NCBI RefSeq assembly: GCF_004006235.1 | Contig: NZ_CP034753.1 | Location: forward strand, 2,976,001-3,040,000 | DNA from: Agromyces sp. LHK192 | GTDB lineage: Bacteria; Actinomycetota; Actinomycetes; Actinomycetales; Microbacteriaceae | Length of the DNA stretch: 64,000 bases | Direction: 5' to 3' | Shown: one piece after another, positions 56,908 through 64,000 of the stretch | How the letters are laid out: every line of letters starts with the position of its first letter | How positions within the stretch are numbered: the first letter of the stretch is position 1 | Notes under the pieces: model-generated | What the model was told of the DNA's origin: nothing | The model's database searches: none | What the model saw: the letters and a program-made list of their open reading frames with translations, nothing else | Position numbers and translations under genes: made by a program

Positions 56908-57864
56908 TCAGCCCCGCCCGATGTCCGCCAGCGCCCGCTGCAGCGCCTCCGCCGAGGCATCCAGCTTCGAGCCCTCCTCGTCGGAGAACGGCGTGTTCGG
57001 CACCGGCCGTGGACCCGACGCGCCGACGATGCAGGGCACCGAGAGCGCGACCCCCGAGATGCCGCGGTAGCCGTCGAGCACCGTGCTGACCGGCAGCACC
57101 ACCTGCTCGTCGGCGAGCACGGCCTCCGCGATCCTCGCCGCGGAGAGGCCGATCGCGTAGTTGGTCGCCCCCTTGCCCGCGATGACGCGGTACGCCGCGT
57201 CGCGCACGTCGACCGCGATCCGGTCGAGCTCCTCCGCCGAGACGCGCGCGCCGCCCTCCCACTCGAGCAGGGGCACGGGTCCGATGGTCGCGCTCGACCA
57301 CAGCGGGAATTCGGTGTCGCCGTGCTCCCCCACGATGTACGCGTGCACGCTCGACGTCGAGACCCCGAGCCGTTCGCCGAGCAGCCACCGCAGTCGCGAC
57401 GTGTCGAGCACGGTGCCCGACCCGAACACCCGGGTCGGCGGCAGGCCGGTGATCTCGACGGCGACCTTCGTCAGGACGTCCACCGGGTTGGTGACGAGCA
57501 TGATCGTGGCGTCGGGCGCGCGCTCGGTGACGACCGGCAGCAGGCTCTCGAGGATCCGGATGTTCGTGCCGAGCAGTTCGATGCGGGTCTGACCCGGCTT
57601 CTGCTTGGCGCCCGCCGTGATCACCACGACGTCGCTGCCCTCGAGCACGGCCGGATCGTCGCCTCCCGTGATGAGCGACTGCGTGAACTGCGTGCCGTGC
57701 GCGAGGTCGAGCACCTCGGCCTCGACCTTCTCGGTGGCGATGTCGTACAGCGCGACCTCGTTCGCCGACCCCCTGATGAGCGCGGCGTACGCAAGGCTCG
57801 ACCCCACGCTCCCCGCACCGATGACCGACAGCTTCGAACCCCGGAATCCCGTCATGGGTTCCAT
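56908..57864 (-). CDS. ldh: L-lactate dehydrogenase
   Basis: 318 residues. NAD-dependent interconversion of pyruvate and L-lactate. LSVIGAGSVGSSLAYA is the dinucleotide fold, YDIATEKV the Asp that binds ribose, ITAGAKQKPGQTR the mobile loop in which Gln (not Arg) marks lactate over malate specificity, VTNPVDVLT, and the catalytic His in IVGEHGDTEFP. An alternative start nine bases downstream (57855) has AGGA at better spacing and would give 315 residues. It is followed by the DGPF operon after 121 bases, which has its own promoter. Confidence 0.95.
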   Translation of the reverse strand: MEPMTGFRGSKLSVIGAGSVGSSLAYAALIRGSANEVALYDIATEKVEAEVLDLAHGTQFTQSLITGGDDPAVLEGSDVVVITAGAKQKPGQTRIELLGTNIRILESLLPVVTERAPDATIMLVTNPVDVLTKVAVEITGLPPTRVFGSGTVLDTSRLRWLLGERLGVSTSSVHAYIVGEHGDTEFPLWSSATIGPVPLLEWEGGARVSAEELDRIAVDVRDAAYRVIAGKGATNYAIGLSAARIAEAVLADEQVVLPVSTVLDGYRGISGVALSVPCIVGASGPRPVPNTPFSDEEGSKLDASAEALQRALADIGRG

Positions 57865-57912
57865 CCTGCCGTGGCGGGCCGCCGGCGTGCGAGGGCCCGC
57901 CGGAACGCCGAA

Positions 57913-57938
57913 GGGCGCGGACCTCCAGGTCCGCGCCC
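57913..57938 (-). terminator. Terminator hairpin after guaA
   Basis: GGGCGCGGACCT and AGGTCCGCGCCC flank a 2-base centre (effectively a 4-base loop): an 11-12 bp stem just past the guaA stop on the minus strand. Confidence 0.8.
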
Positions 57939-57960
57939 CTCGCTCAGCCGCTGGTGCGGC

Positions 57961-59595
57961 TCATTCCCACTCGATGGTCCCCGGCGGCTTCGACGTGACG
58001 TCGAGCACGACGCGGTTGACGTCGCGCACCTCGTTGGTGATGCGGTTCGAGATCTTCGCGAGCACGTCGTAGGGCAGCCGCGTCCAGTCGGCGGTCATCG
58101 CGTCTTCGCTCGACACGGGACGCAGCACGATCGGATGCCCGTACGTGCGGCCGTCGCCCTGCACGCCGACCGAGCGCACGTCGGCGAGGAGCACCACGGG
58201 GCACTGCCAGATCTCGCCGTCGAGGCCGGCCGCGCTCAGTTCCTCGCGCGCGATCGCGTCGGCCTCACGGAGCAGATCGAGACGATCACGGGTGACCTCG
58301 CCCACGATGCGGATGCCGAGGCCTGGCCCCGGAAACGGCTGGCGCGCGACGATCGCCTCGGGCAGCCCGAGTTCGCGGCCGATCTGGCGCACCTCGTCCT
58401 TGAAGAGGGTGCGCAGCGGTTCGACGAGCTCGAACTGGAGGTCCTCGGGCAGCCCGCCCACGTTGTGGTGGCTCTTGATGTTCGCGGTGCCCGTGCCGCC
58501 GCCGGACTCGACGACGTCGGGGTACAGCGTGCCCTGCACGAGGAACTTCACCTTCTCGCCCGAGGCCGCGGCCTCGGCGACGAGGTCGAGCTCCGCCTGC
58601 TCGAACGCGCGGATGAACTCGCGGCCGATGATCTTGCGCTTCTGCTCGGGGTCGCTGACGCCCTCGAGCGCGGCGAGGAACGTGTCTGCGGCGTCGACCG
58701 TGACGAGGTTCACGCCGGTCGCGGCCACGTAGTCCTGCTGCACCTGCTCGCGCTCGCCCTTGCGGAGCAGACCGTGGTCGACGAAGACCGCGGTGAGCTG
58801 GTCGCCGACGGCCTGCTGCACGAGCGCGGTCGAGACGGCGGAGTCGACGCCGCCCGAGAGCGCGGAGATGACGCGGGCGGAGCCCACCTGCTCGCGGATG
58901 CGGGCGACCTGCTCGGCGATGACGTTGCCGGCGTTCCAGTCGGCCGCGATGCCCGCGGCGCGGTGCAGGAAGTTCTCGAGCACGCTCTGCCCGTGCGCGG
59001 AGTGCTTGACCTCGGGGTGCCACTGCACGCCGTAGAACTTCTTCTCGTCGTTCGCGAACGCCGCGACGGGCGTCGACGCGGTCGAGGCGAGCACCTGGAA
59101 GCCCTCGGGCGCGATCGAGACCGAGTCGCCGTGGCTCATCCACGTGATCTGGTGCTCGGGCTGCCCGCCGAGCAGCAGGTTGTCGTCGCTGCGCACGGTC
59201 GTCTCGGTCGAGCCGTATTCGCGCTGGCCCGTGTGCGCGACCTCACCGCCCAGTTGGCGTGCCATCACCTGGAAGCCGTAGCAGATGCCCAACGTCGGGA
59301 CGCCGAGCTCGAGGATGCCCTCGTCGAGCGACGGCGCGCCCTCCTCGTAGACCGAGCTCGGGCCGCCCGACAGCACGATGCCGACCGGGTTGCGGGCCGC
59401 GACCTCGGCCGCGGTGATGGTGTGGGGCACGATCTCGGAGTACACGGATGCCTCGCGTACGCGGCGCGCGATCAGCTGCGCGTACTGCGCACCGAAGTCG
59501 ACCACGAGCACGGGCCGCTGCTCGGTGCCGTTCGGCTGCGCGGCGCCGTCGGGCTGCGCAGCGGGCGGTTCGGTGCCGTTGGGCTGTTCGGTCAC
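57961..59595 (-). CDS. guaA: GMP synthase (glutamine-hydrolysing)
   Basis: 544 residues. Converts XMP to GMP. The glutaminase domain has [20 protein letters not shown], the nucleophile in LGICYGFQ and the His-Glu pair in WHPEVKH. The ATP pyrophosphatase P-loop is [11 protein letters not shown], and the C-terminal dimerisation domain ends in PGTIEWE as in nearly all GuaA. The start is GTG overlapping the DUF3817 stop (GTGA); it adds a 25-residue hydrophilic leader with PNGTE repeats before the conserved domain. Operon DUF3817-guaA on the minus strand. Confidence 0.97.
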   Translation of the reverse strand: MTEQPNGTEPPAAQPDGAAQPNGTEQRPVLVVDFGAQYAQLIARRVREASVYSEIVPHTITAAEVAARNPVGIVLSGGPSSVYEEGAPSLDEGILELGVPTLGICYGFQVMARQLGGEVAHTGQREYGSTETTVRSDDNLLLGGQPEHQITWMSHGDSVSIAPEGFQVLASTASTPVAAFANDEKKFYGVQWHPEVKHSAHGQSVLENFLHRAAGIAADWNAGNVIAEQVARIREQVGSARVISALSGGVDSAVSTALVQQAVGDQLTAVFVDHGLLRKGEREQVQQDYVAATGVNLVTVDAADTFLAALEGVSDPEQKRKIIGREFIRAFEQAELDLVAEAAASGEKVKFLVQGTLYPDVVESGGGTGTANIKSHHNVGGLPEDLQFELVEPLRTLFKDEVRQIGRELGLPEAIVARQPFPGPGLGIRIVGEVTRDRLDLLREADAIAREELSAAGLDGEIWQCPVVLLADVRSVGVQGDGRTYGHPIVLRPVSSEDAMTADWTRLPYDVLAKISNRITNEVRDVNRVVLDVTSKPPGTIEWE

Positions 59596-60080
59596 GACTG
59601 GGCCTCCACGGGGTCGTCGGCTGCGGGAACGGATGCTGCGGCGGCCTCCGCCTCGCGACGGGCGAGGTAGGCCTTGACCTCGCGGCCGACGCGGGCCTCG
59701 AGGAAGAACGAGAGGAACGGCACGATGCCGCCCATCGCGATGAGGATGAAGCGCCCGAACCGCCAGCGCATGAGGCTCCACAGCCGGAAGTCGCTGAAGA
59801 GGTACACGACGTAGAACCAGCCGTGGGCGATGAGGATGCCGGTGGAGAGGTTGACGCCGACGCCGGTCGACTCGAGGCCCTCGGCGGTCTCGACGACCGG
59901 CTCGAAGCTGAACAGCCCGCCGGGGCCGAAGGCGTAGAGCTCCAGGTGCCAGACGTACTTGAGGAGCATCTCGGCGCAGAGCAGGAGCAGCATGACGCCG
60001 GTGATCACCGAGGCGACCTGGTAGAACTTCAGCGCCCCGCGAATGCGCGGCAGATCGGCGAGTTTGGGCTCGAGGGGCAT
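59592..60080 (-). CDS. DUF3817 membrane protein
   Basis: 162 residues with three or four membrane helices: [21 protein letters not shown] (about 20-40), [23 protein letters not shown] and [18 protein letters not shown], then a charged tail. Matches the actinobacterial DUF3817 family, commonly next to guaA and SURF1; function unknown. A -10 box TAGACT ends six bases before the ATG and overlaps the TAG stop of the upstream TetR gene. Confidence 0.9.
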   Translation of the reverse strand: MPLEPKLADLPRIRGALKFYQVASVITGVMLLLLCAEMLLKYVWHLELYAFGPGGLFSFEPVVETAEGLESTGVGVNLSTGILIAHGWFYVVYLFSDFRLWSLMRWRFGRFILIAMGGIVPFLSFFLEARVGREVKAYLARREAEAAAASVPAADDPVEAQS

Positions 60081-60086
60081 GCGACC

Positions 60087-60092
60087 AGTCTA
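60087..60092 (-). promoter_or_regulatory. -10 box of a leaderless promoter for DUF3817-guaA
   Basis: TAGACT on the minus strand ends six bases before ATG 60080; its first three bases are the stop codon of the TetR gene. Confidence 0.5.
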
Positions 60093-60686
60093 CGCGGCGC
60101 GCGAGGGGGCCAGACCCCGCAGCATCCGGCGCAGCACGTCGACGGTCTCGTCGATGCGGGCGCGCGGATCGTCGGCGTCCGCGTCGGCGATCGCGACCTC
60201 GTTGAGCGCGCCCGAGACCATGGTGCCGACGGTGGCGAGCGAGCGGTCCTCGATGACGCCCGCCGCGGCGAGTTCGGCGATGCCCTCGTCGAGCAGGCGC
60301 ACGCTCGTGTCGGCGTCGCCCTCGCGCCAGGCGTCCCAGCCGAGCACGGCGGGTCCGTCCACGAGCAGGATGCGCCTGGCACCGGGTGCGAGGCTCGCCT
60401 CGAGGAAGGCGCGGCAGCCGGCGAGGAACCCCTCGACCACGTCGGCCTCGGCGTCGGCGGCTGACTCCACGACCTCGGCGACGCGCGCCTGCTCCCGCTC
60501 GACGACCGCCCGGAACAGCCCGAGCTTGCTGCCGAAGTGGTGGTAGACCGCGCCACGGGTCAGGCCTGCGTCCGCGACGAGGTCCTCGAGGGCGACGCCG
60601 GCATAGCCGTGCTCGGCGAAACGTCCGGTGGCGATGCGCACGAGTTCGGCCCGCGTGCGCTCGCGTTGCTCGGCCTTGGTCGCCAT
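60090..60686 (-). CDS. TetR-family repressor
   Basis: 198 residues. N-terminal helix-turn-helix: [20 protein letters not shown], then [20 protein letters not shown], and [13 protein letters not shown], a textbook TetR DNA-binding domain. The C-terminal ligand domain (about 70-195) is helical, with [20 protein letters not shown] precedes ATG 60686. Divergent from a VOC-family gene, with two identical 17-bp palindromes between them, so autoregulation and control of the neighbour are likely. Inducer unknown. Confidence 0.94.
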   Translation of the reverse strand: MATKAEQRERTRAELVRIATGRFAEHGYAGVALEDLVADAGLTRGAVYHHFGSKLGLFRAVVEREQARVAEVVESAADAEADVVEGFLAGCRAFLEASLAPGARRILLVDGPAVLGWDAWREGDADTSVRLLDEGIAELAAAGVIEDRSLATVGTMVSGALNEVAIADADADDPRARIDETVDVLRRMLRGLAPSRAA

Positions 60687-60704
60687 CCGTTCCTCCACCT
60701 CTTG

Positions 60705-60754
60705 ACATACACACTGTATGTCAGTCACCATCAAAACACATACACACTGTATGT
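60705..60754. promoter_or_regulatory. Twin TetR operators
   Basis: Two identical copies of ACATACACACTGTATGT (60705-60721 and 60738-60754), each with seven-base perfect arms around CAC, 33 bp centre to centre (about three helical turns). A TTGACA at 60702-60707 overlaps the first copy. The pair sits between the TetR and VOC genes. Confidence 0.88.
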
Positions 60755-60777
60755 ATCTTGATCGGAAGGATCCTCCC

Positions 60778-61194
60778 ATGCTGACCGGCTGCTACCCCGT
60801 GCTCTGCACCACGGATGTCTCCGCGAGCGCCGAGTTCTACCGCACCCACTTCGGGTTCGAGTCGACGTTCGAGTCCGACTGGTACGTGAGCCTGCGCCAT
60901 CCGGACGCCGGCCACGAGCTCGCGCTCCTCGACGGCACGCACCCGTCCATCCCCTCCGGGCACGGCGGCGTCGCCCGCGGCATGCTCGTCAACCTCGAGG
61001 TCGACGACGTCGACGCGCTCGCCGCGTCGCTCGCCGCCGCCGGTGTACCGGTCGCCCAGGAGCTGCGCAGCGAGGCGTTCGGTCAGCGACACGTGATCGT
61101 GGTCGATCCCGGCGGCGTCCTCGTCGACGTCATCACCGAGATCGAACCGGTACCCGAGTTCGCAGCGGCGTTCGGACGCGACGCAGAAGCGTGA
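60778..61194 (+). CDS. VOC-family (glyoxalase/bleomycin-resistance fold) protein
   Basis: 138 residues, one VOC module pair. CYPVLCTTDVSASAEFYRTH opens the first beta-alpha-beta-beta-beta unit; NLEVDDVDALAASLAAAGVP opens the second; HVIVVDPGGVLVDVITEIEP ends it with the metal-ligand Glu position. Such proteins bind or modify small ligands (bleomycin, fosfomycin, methylglyoxal or aromatic extradiol substrates). GGAAGGA lies eight bases before the ATG. Expression is presumably relieved from the TetR repressor by a ligand. Which one is not evident. Confidence 0.9.
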   Translation: MLTGCYPVLCTTDVSASAEFYRTHFGFESTFESDWYVSLRHPDAGHELALLDGTHPSIPSGHGGVARGMLVNLEVDDVDALAASLAAAGVPVAQELRSEAFGQRHVIVVDPGGVLVDVITEIEPVPEFAAAFGRDAEA

Positions 61195-61202
61195 CGGCCC
61201 GG

Positions 61203-61227
61203 CCGGGCGGCGTCACGCGCCGCCCGG
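61203..61227. terminator. Bidirectional terminator overlapping the SURF1 stop
   Basis: CCGGGCGGCG, loop TCACG, CGCCGCCCGG: a perfect 10-bp stem between the convergent VOC and SURF1 genes, overlapping the last codons of SURF1. Confidence 0.65.
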
Positions 61228-62049
61228 TCCGCCTCCCGCAACGGATGCCTCGGCGGCCGCGAGCTCGGCCTCCTCGCGCTCGCGTTCCACGGCGTCGCGC
61301 ACGAGCCGGTACCAGAGGTAGATCGCGAACGCCGCGAACACGACCCACTCGACCGCGTAGAAGACGTTGAGCCAGTTCAGCTCGCCCTCCTGCTCCGGCG
61401 GCGGCGACGAGATCGCGTCGAGGCCCTCGACCGGTTCCGCGGCGGTCACGTAGCCGAAGTACACGGGCCGGTCGTCGTAGTCGGCCCACACGTTGATGAG
61501 CTGCGCCACCGCGACCGTCTGCATCCGCTGCGGGTCCGCATCGTCCTCGGGCACCATGGGCGCCTCGCTCGGAAGGAACCGCCCCTCGACGGTCACGACC
61601 GCGTCCGGAGACCGGGCGACCGACGCCTCGAACGCGTCGAGCGCCCCCTCGGCGTCGGCGTGGTCGGCGGCCCAGCCCAGCGCGATCGGCAGCCCGCCGG
61701 GCTCGCCGTCGCCGACCTCGAGGTGGGCGACGACCCACGTGCCGAGCACGCCGTCGTTCAGCCGGCCCTCCACGAGAACCGTGTCGCCGGGTACATACGC
61801 ACCGGCCACCTCGACCAGTTGGCCGGTCGCCGTCTGCTCGGTCGGGGCATCCGGTTCGGCGATCCCCGCGAACGGGCGCACCTGCTCCGTCGGCCGCTCC
61901 TCGACCACGGCCTGCTCCACGGCCCGCTCGATCTGCCACTGCCCGAGGGCCGCGAACGCGGCGGCGATGCCGAGCGCGAGCAACAGCGCGGCGATCCAGC
62001 GGGGCCGCATCATCATGCGGAGCATGGGGCGGCGGGAGTCGGCGGGCAC
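61213..62049 (-). CDS. SURF1-family cytochrome oxidase assembly protein
   Basis: 278 residues. Two membrane helices, one near the N-terminus (about 18-37, WIAALLLALGIAAAFAAL) and one near the C-terminus (WVVFAAFAIYLWYRLV), flank an extracytoplasmic domain, the SURF1 layout. LGQWQIERA follows helix 1 and LNWLNVFYAVEWVVFA leads into helix 2. SURF1 helps insert heme a or assemble cytochrome aa3 oxidase. Start GTG; a -10 box TAGGCT lies eight bases upstream. Neighbour of DUF3817-guaA in many actinobacteria; here a TetR/VOC pair lies between. Confidence 0.9.
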   Translation of the reverse strand: MPADSRRPMLRMMMRPRWIAALLLALGIAAAFAALGQWQIERAVEQAVVEERPTEQVRPFAGIAEPDAPTEQTATGQLVEVAGAYVPGDTVLVEGRLNDGVLGTWVVAHLEVGDGEPGGLPIALGWAADHADAEGALDAFEASVARSPDAVVTVEGRFLPSEAPMVPEDDADPQRMQTVAVAQLINVWADYDDRPVYFGYVTAAEPVEGLDAISSPPPEQEGELNWLNVFYAVEWVVFAAFAIYLWYRLVRDAVEREREEAELAAAEASVAGGGPGGA

Positions 62050-62057
62050 GGTGCACC

Positions 62058-62063
62058 AGCCTA
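62058..62063 (-). promoter_or_regulatory. -10 box of a leaderless promoter for SURF1
   Basis: TAGGCT on the minus strand ends eight bases before the GTG at 62049. Confidence 0.45.
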
Positions 62064-62100
62064 CCCGCGCGAAGATGGGACCGAGCCGAGTCCCCGGGCG

Positions 62101-62595
62101 TCAGGCGGGCGGCTCCGCCGCGCCGCCGATCGAGATCGCCCGGAACGCCCGTTCGACGCCCTCCTCCGGACCGACCGCCACCAGGATGTCGCCGGGCAGC
62201 ACGACCACGTCGGGCGCGGGCGTCGGCGTCGCGCTCTCGCCGCGCACGAGCGCGACGATCACGACCCCGTCGGGCAGGGCCAACGAGCCGAGCGGATGCC
62301 CCGCCAGCGAGTCGTGCTCGCCCACGGTGGCCCAGTCGATCGGCACCCCGGGAAGGTCGTCGAGGTCGTCGATCGACTGGACGATTCGGGTGCCGCCGAG
62401 CAGGTCGGCGAGCGTGCGGGCCTCCTCCTCGTCGAGGCGCAGGTTCGAGACGCCGCGATCCTCGCCGTGCATGCGGATCACGAGATCGCTGACGCCCGTG
62501 CGATGCGCGATGACCGAGACCTCGACCCCGGCCATCGTCGTGAACGAGTGCAGCATGCCGACCCCCGGCAGCCGCACCAGCCGCACCTCGACCAT
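62101..62595 (-). CDS. KhtT-like regulatory subunit of a cation/proton antiporter (TrkA-C domain)
   Basis: 164 residues. N-terminal half (MVEVRLVRLPGVGMLHSFTT) matches the KhtT N-domain; the second half (about 85-155) is an RCK_C/TrkA-C fold (IDWATVGEHDSLAG, DGVVIVALVRGE, VLPGDILVAVGPEEG). KhtT controls the potassium/proton antiporter KhtU, sensing pH and c-di-AMP. No antiporter gene lies within this window: downstream is SURF1 and upstream is glpD, both unrelated. The partner may be elsewhere. A G-rich ribosome-binding site precedes the ATG. Confidence 0.82.
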   Translation of the reverse strand: MVEVRLVRLPGVGMLHSFTTMAGVEVSVIAHRTGVSDLVIRMHGEDRGVSNLRLDEEEARTLADLLGGTRIVQSIDDLDDLPGVPIDWATVGEHDSLAGHPLGSLALPDGVVIVALVRGESATPTPAPDVVVLPGDILVAVGPEEGVERAFRAISIGGAAEPPA

Positions 62596-62627
62596 CGAAC
62601 CGCCCCCGCTCTCGGGTCCAAGCCCGG

Positions 62628-62644
62628 GGCGACGAATCGTCGCC
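62628..62644 (-). terminator. Terminator-like hairpin after glpD
   Basis: GGCGACG, loop AAT, CGTCGCC, with flanking GG/CC pairing after a one-base bulge, on the minus strand between glpD and the KhtT-like gene. Confidence 0.6.
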
Positions 62645-62658
62645 GCCCCGCTTCGCCG

Positions 62659-64000
62659 TCAGTCGACCGTGACGATGTCGGGTGCCTCGAGCCGCACCCG
62701 GTCAGCCGATTCGTCGTCGGGCTGCTGCTGCGAGGCACGCTCGGCCTCGACGCGCTGGAGGTATCGCTCGACCTCGAGCCGCTCGCGGGCGGCATCCCAC
62801 CCGAGGACGCCCGCCATCAGCGACGCCGCGACCGGCGCCGCCGAGACACCGCGATCCCACGCCTCGATCGAGATGCGGGTGCGGCGGGCGAGCACGTCGT
62901 CGAGGTGCAGCGCGCCCTCGTGGCTCGCCGCGTACACGACCTCGGCGGCCAGGTAGTCGTCGGCGCCGGGAAGCGGTTCGCCGAGGCTCGGGTTGCTCCG
63001 GATCAGGTCGAGCAGTTCGTCGGTCATCGTGCCGTACCGGTTCAGCAGGTGCTCGATGCGCACCTTGTGCACGTCGAACGCGCGCGCGATCTTCCCGCGC
63101 TTGTTCCACGCCGCCTGGTAGCCCTCGGCACCGAGCAGCGGGATCTCCTGCGTGGTCGACGGCGGCACGCGCCCGTCGAGCGCGTCCGCGGCCGCGTCGA
63201 TCGCGTCCTTCGCCATCACCCGGTACGTGGTCCACTTGCCGCCCGCCACCACGACGAGCCCCGGCACGGTGTGCGCCACGATGTGCTCGCGGCTGAGCTT
63301 CGAGGTCTGGTCGCTCTCCCCGGCGAGCAGTGGCCGGAGCCCCGCGAAGACGCCCTCGACGTCCTCACGCGTCAGCGGGATGTTCAGCACGCGGTTCACG
63401 TGCTCGAGCAGGTAGTCGATGTCGGCCGCCGTCGCCGCCGGATGCGCCTTGTCGAGATTCCAGTCGGTGTCGGTCGTGCCGATGAGCCAGTGCCGGCCCC
63501 ACGGGATCACGAAGAGCACGCTCTTCTCGGTGCGGAAGATCATGCCCATCGCCGACTGGATGCGGTCGCGCGGCACCACGAGGTGGATGCCCTTCGACGC
63601 CCGCACCTTGAACGTGCCGCGCTCGCCCACCATCCGCTGCGTGTCGTCCGTCCAGACGCCGGTCGCGTTCACGACCTGCTTGGCGCGGATCTCGAAGCGC
63701 TCGTCGGTCTGCAGGTCGTGCGCCTTCACGCCCACGACCCGCTCGCCCACCTTGAGGAACCCCTCGACCTTCACGCGGCTCGCGACGTGCGCGCCGTAGA
63801 AGCTCGCGGTGCGCGCGAGGCTCGCGACGTAGCGAGCGTCGTCGACCTGCGCGTCGTAGTAGGTGAGCCCGCCCACCATCGCGTTCGACGACAGCGACGG
63901 GATGGCCTTGTGCACCTGCCGCTTGGTGAGGTGACGGTGATGGGGCACTCCGGGCGGACGCCCGCCCGAGTAGCTGAACACGTCGTACAACAGCATGCCC
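62659..64000 (-). CDS. glpD: Aerobic glycerol-3-phosphate dehydrogenase, C-terminal part (5' truncated)
   Basis: The frame is open to the right edge, so the N-terminus with the FAD-binding GxGxxG is missing; about 446 residues remain of a usual 530-570. Oxidises glycerol-3-phosphate to dihydroxyacetone phosphate, passing electrons to quinone at the membrane. Visible: MLLYDVFSYSGG, a region VVNATGVWTDDTQRM (second FAD site), SKGIHLVVPRDR, FVIPWGRHWLIGTTDTDW and VVAGGKWTTYRVMAKDAID. The C-terminal DAO_C domain contains NRYGTMTDELLDLI and ends in a hydrophilic tail. Could use glycerol-3-phosphate from the glycerophosphodiesterase at 53 kb. Confidence 0.95.
   Translation of the reverse strand, partial: GMLLYDVFSYSGGRPPGVPHHRHLTKRQVHKAIPSLSSNAMVGGLTYYDAQVDDARYVASLARTASFYGAHVASRVKVEGFLKVGERVVGVKAHDLQTDERFEIRAKQVVNATGVWTDDTQRMVGERGTFKVRASKGIHLVVPRDRIQSAMGMIFRTEKSVLFVIPWGRHWLIGTTDTDWNLDKAHPAATAADIDYLLEHVNRVLNIPLTREDVEGVFAGLRPLLAGESDQTSKLSREHIVAHTVPGLVVVAGGKWTTYRVMAKDAIDAAADALDGRVPPSTTQEIPLLGAEGYQAAWNKRGKIARAFDVHKVRIEHLLNRYGTMTDELLDLIRSNPSLGEPLPGADDYLAAEVVYAASHEGALHLDDVLARRTRISIEAWDRGVSAAPVAASLMAGVLGWDAARERLEVERYLQRVEAERASQQQPDDESADRVRLEAPDIVTVD

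Noticed and set aside
1..64000. tRNA, rRNA, riboswitch, insertion-sequence or prophage features
   Set aside because: None recognised on reading both strands; no transposase, integrase or structural RNA signature was seen. A covariance-model scan would be needed to exclude small RNAs.

Overview
The window is very GC-rich (roughly 70 % or more), densely coded, and full of ATGA/GTGA stop-start overlaps. Gene content and gene order (sucC-sucD, a DUF6350 membrane protein, purN-purH; guaA-DUF3817 with SURF1; WYL regulator with a DrrAB-type exporter; cell-wall-binding repeat 2 surface protein) point to a high-GC actinobacterium, most likely of the family Microbacteriaceae. That placement is inference from gene content. 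No rRNA, tRNA, CRISPR array, insertion sequence or phage gene was recognised. Both edges cut genes: a LuxR-type regulator on the left and glycerol-3-phosphate dehydrogenase (glpD) on the right.

Region 1 (1-11.4 kb) looks like a compact extracellular polysaccharide locus. A membrane processive family 2 glycosyltransferase is divergent from an operon encoding a UDP-N-acetylhexosamine 6-dehydrogenase, an NAD-dependent sugar epimerase/decarboxylase, a glutamine-fructose-6-phosphate aminotransferase (GlmS), a secreted NodB polysaccharide deacetylase carrying three cell-wall-binding repeats, and a putative lipoprotein of unknown function. The divergent promoter holds a perfect 15-bp inverted repeat. 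This block is also poor in the short motif GGATGCC/GGCATCC, which recurs about once per kb elsewhere.

Region 2 (11.5-25.3 kb) holds a GNAT acetyltransferase, an alkyltransferase-like protein, a NarL-type two-component system, a 1195-residue patatin-like membrane protein, a heterodimeric ABC exporter preceded by a 29-codon mini-gene, a membrane-anchored dimethylargininase-like hydrolase and a Leu/Val/Phe-type dehydrogenase.

Region 3 (25.4-43.2 kb) is mostly core metabolism on the minus strand: purN-purH, an APC permease, DUF6350, two unknown membrane proteins, sucC-sucD, an ABC-2 exporter operon with its own XRE regulator, and pcrA with a NUDIX hydrolase and a FUSC-type exporter.

Region 4 (43.3-64 kb) mixes transport and regulation: a proline-rich membrane protein with an apparent frameshift, a GPH sugar transporter coupled to a ChbG-like deacetylase, a second NarL-type two-component system, a DrrAB-type exporter divergent from a WYL regulator, a glycerophosphodiesterase, a Bax-inhibitor-1 protein, an ECF sigma factor with its DGPF partner, L-lactate dehydrogenase, guaA-DUF3817, a TetR/VOC pair with twin operators, SURF1, a KhtT-like regulatory subunit and glpD.

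Three window-wide patterns stand out. Twelve genes have a TANNNT-like -10 box ending only 6-9 bases before the start codon, the signature of leaderless transcription. Six separate short arrays have 15-bp units (five codons), several of them at start codons. The heptamer GGATGCC/GGCATCC is strongly over-represented.
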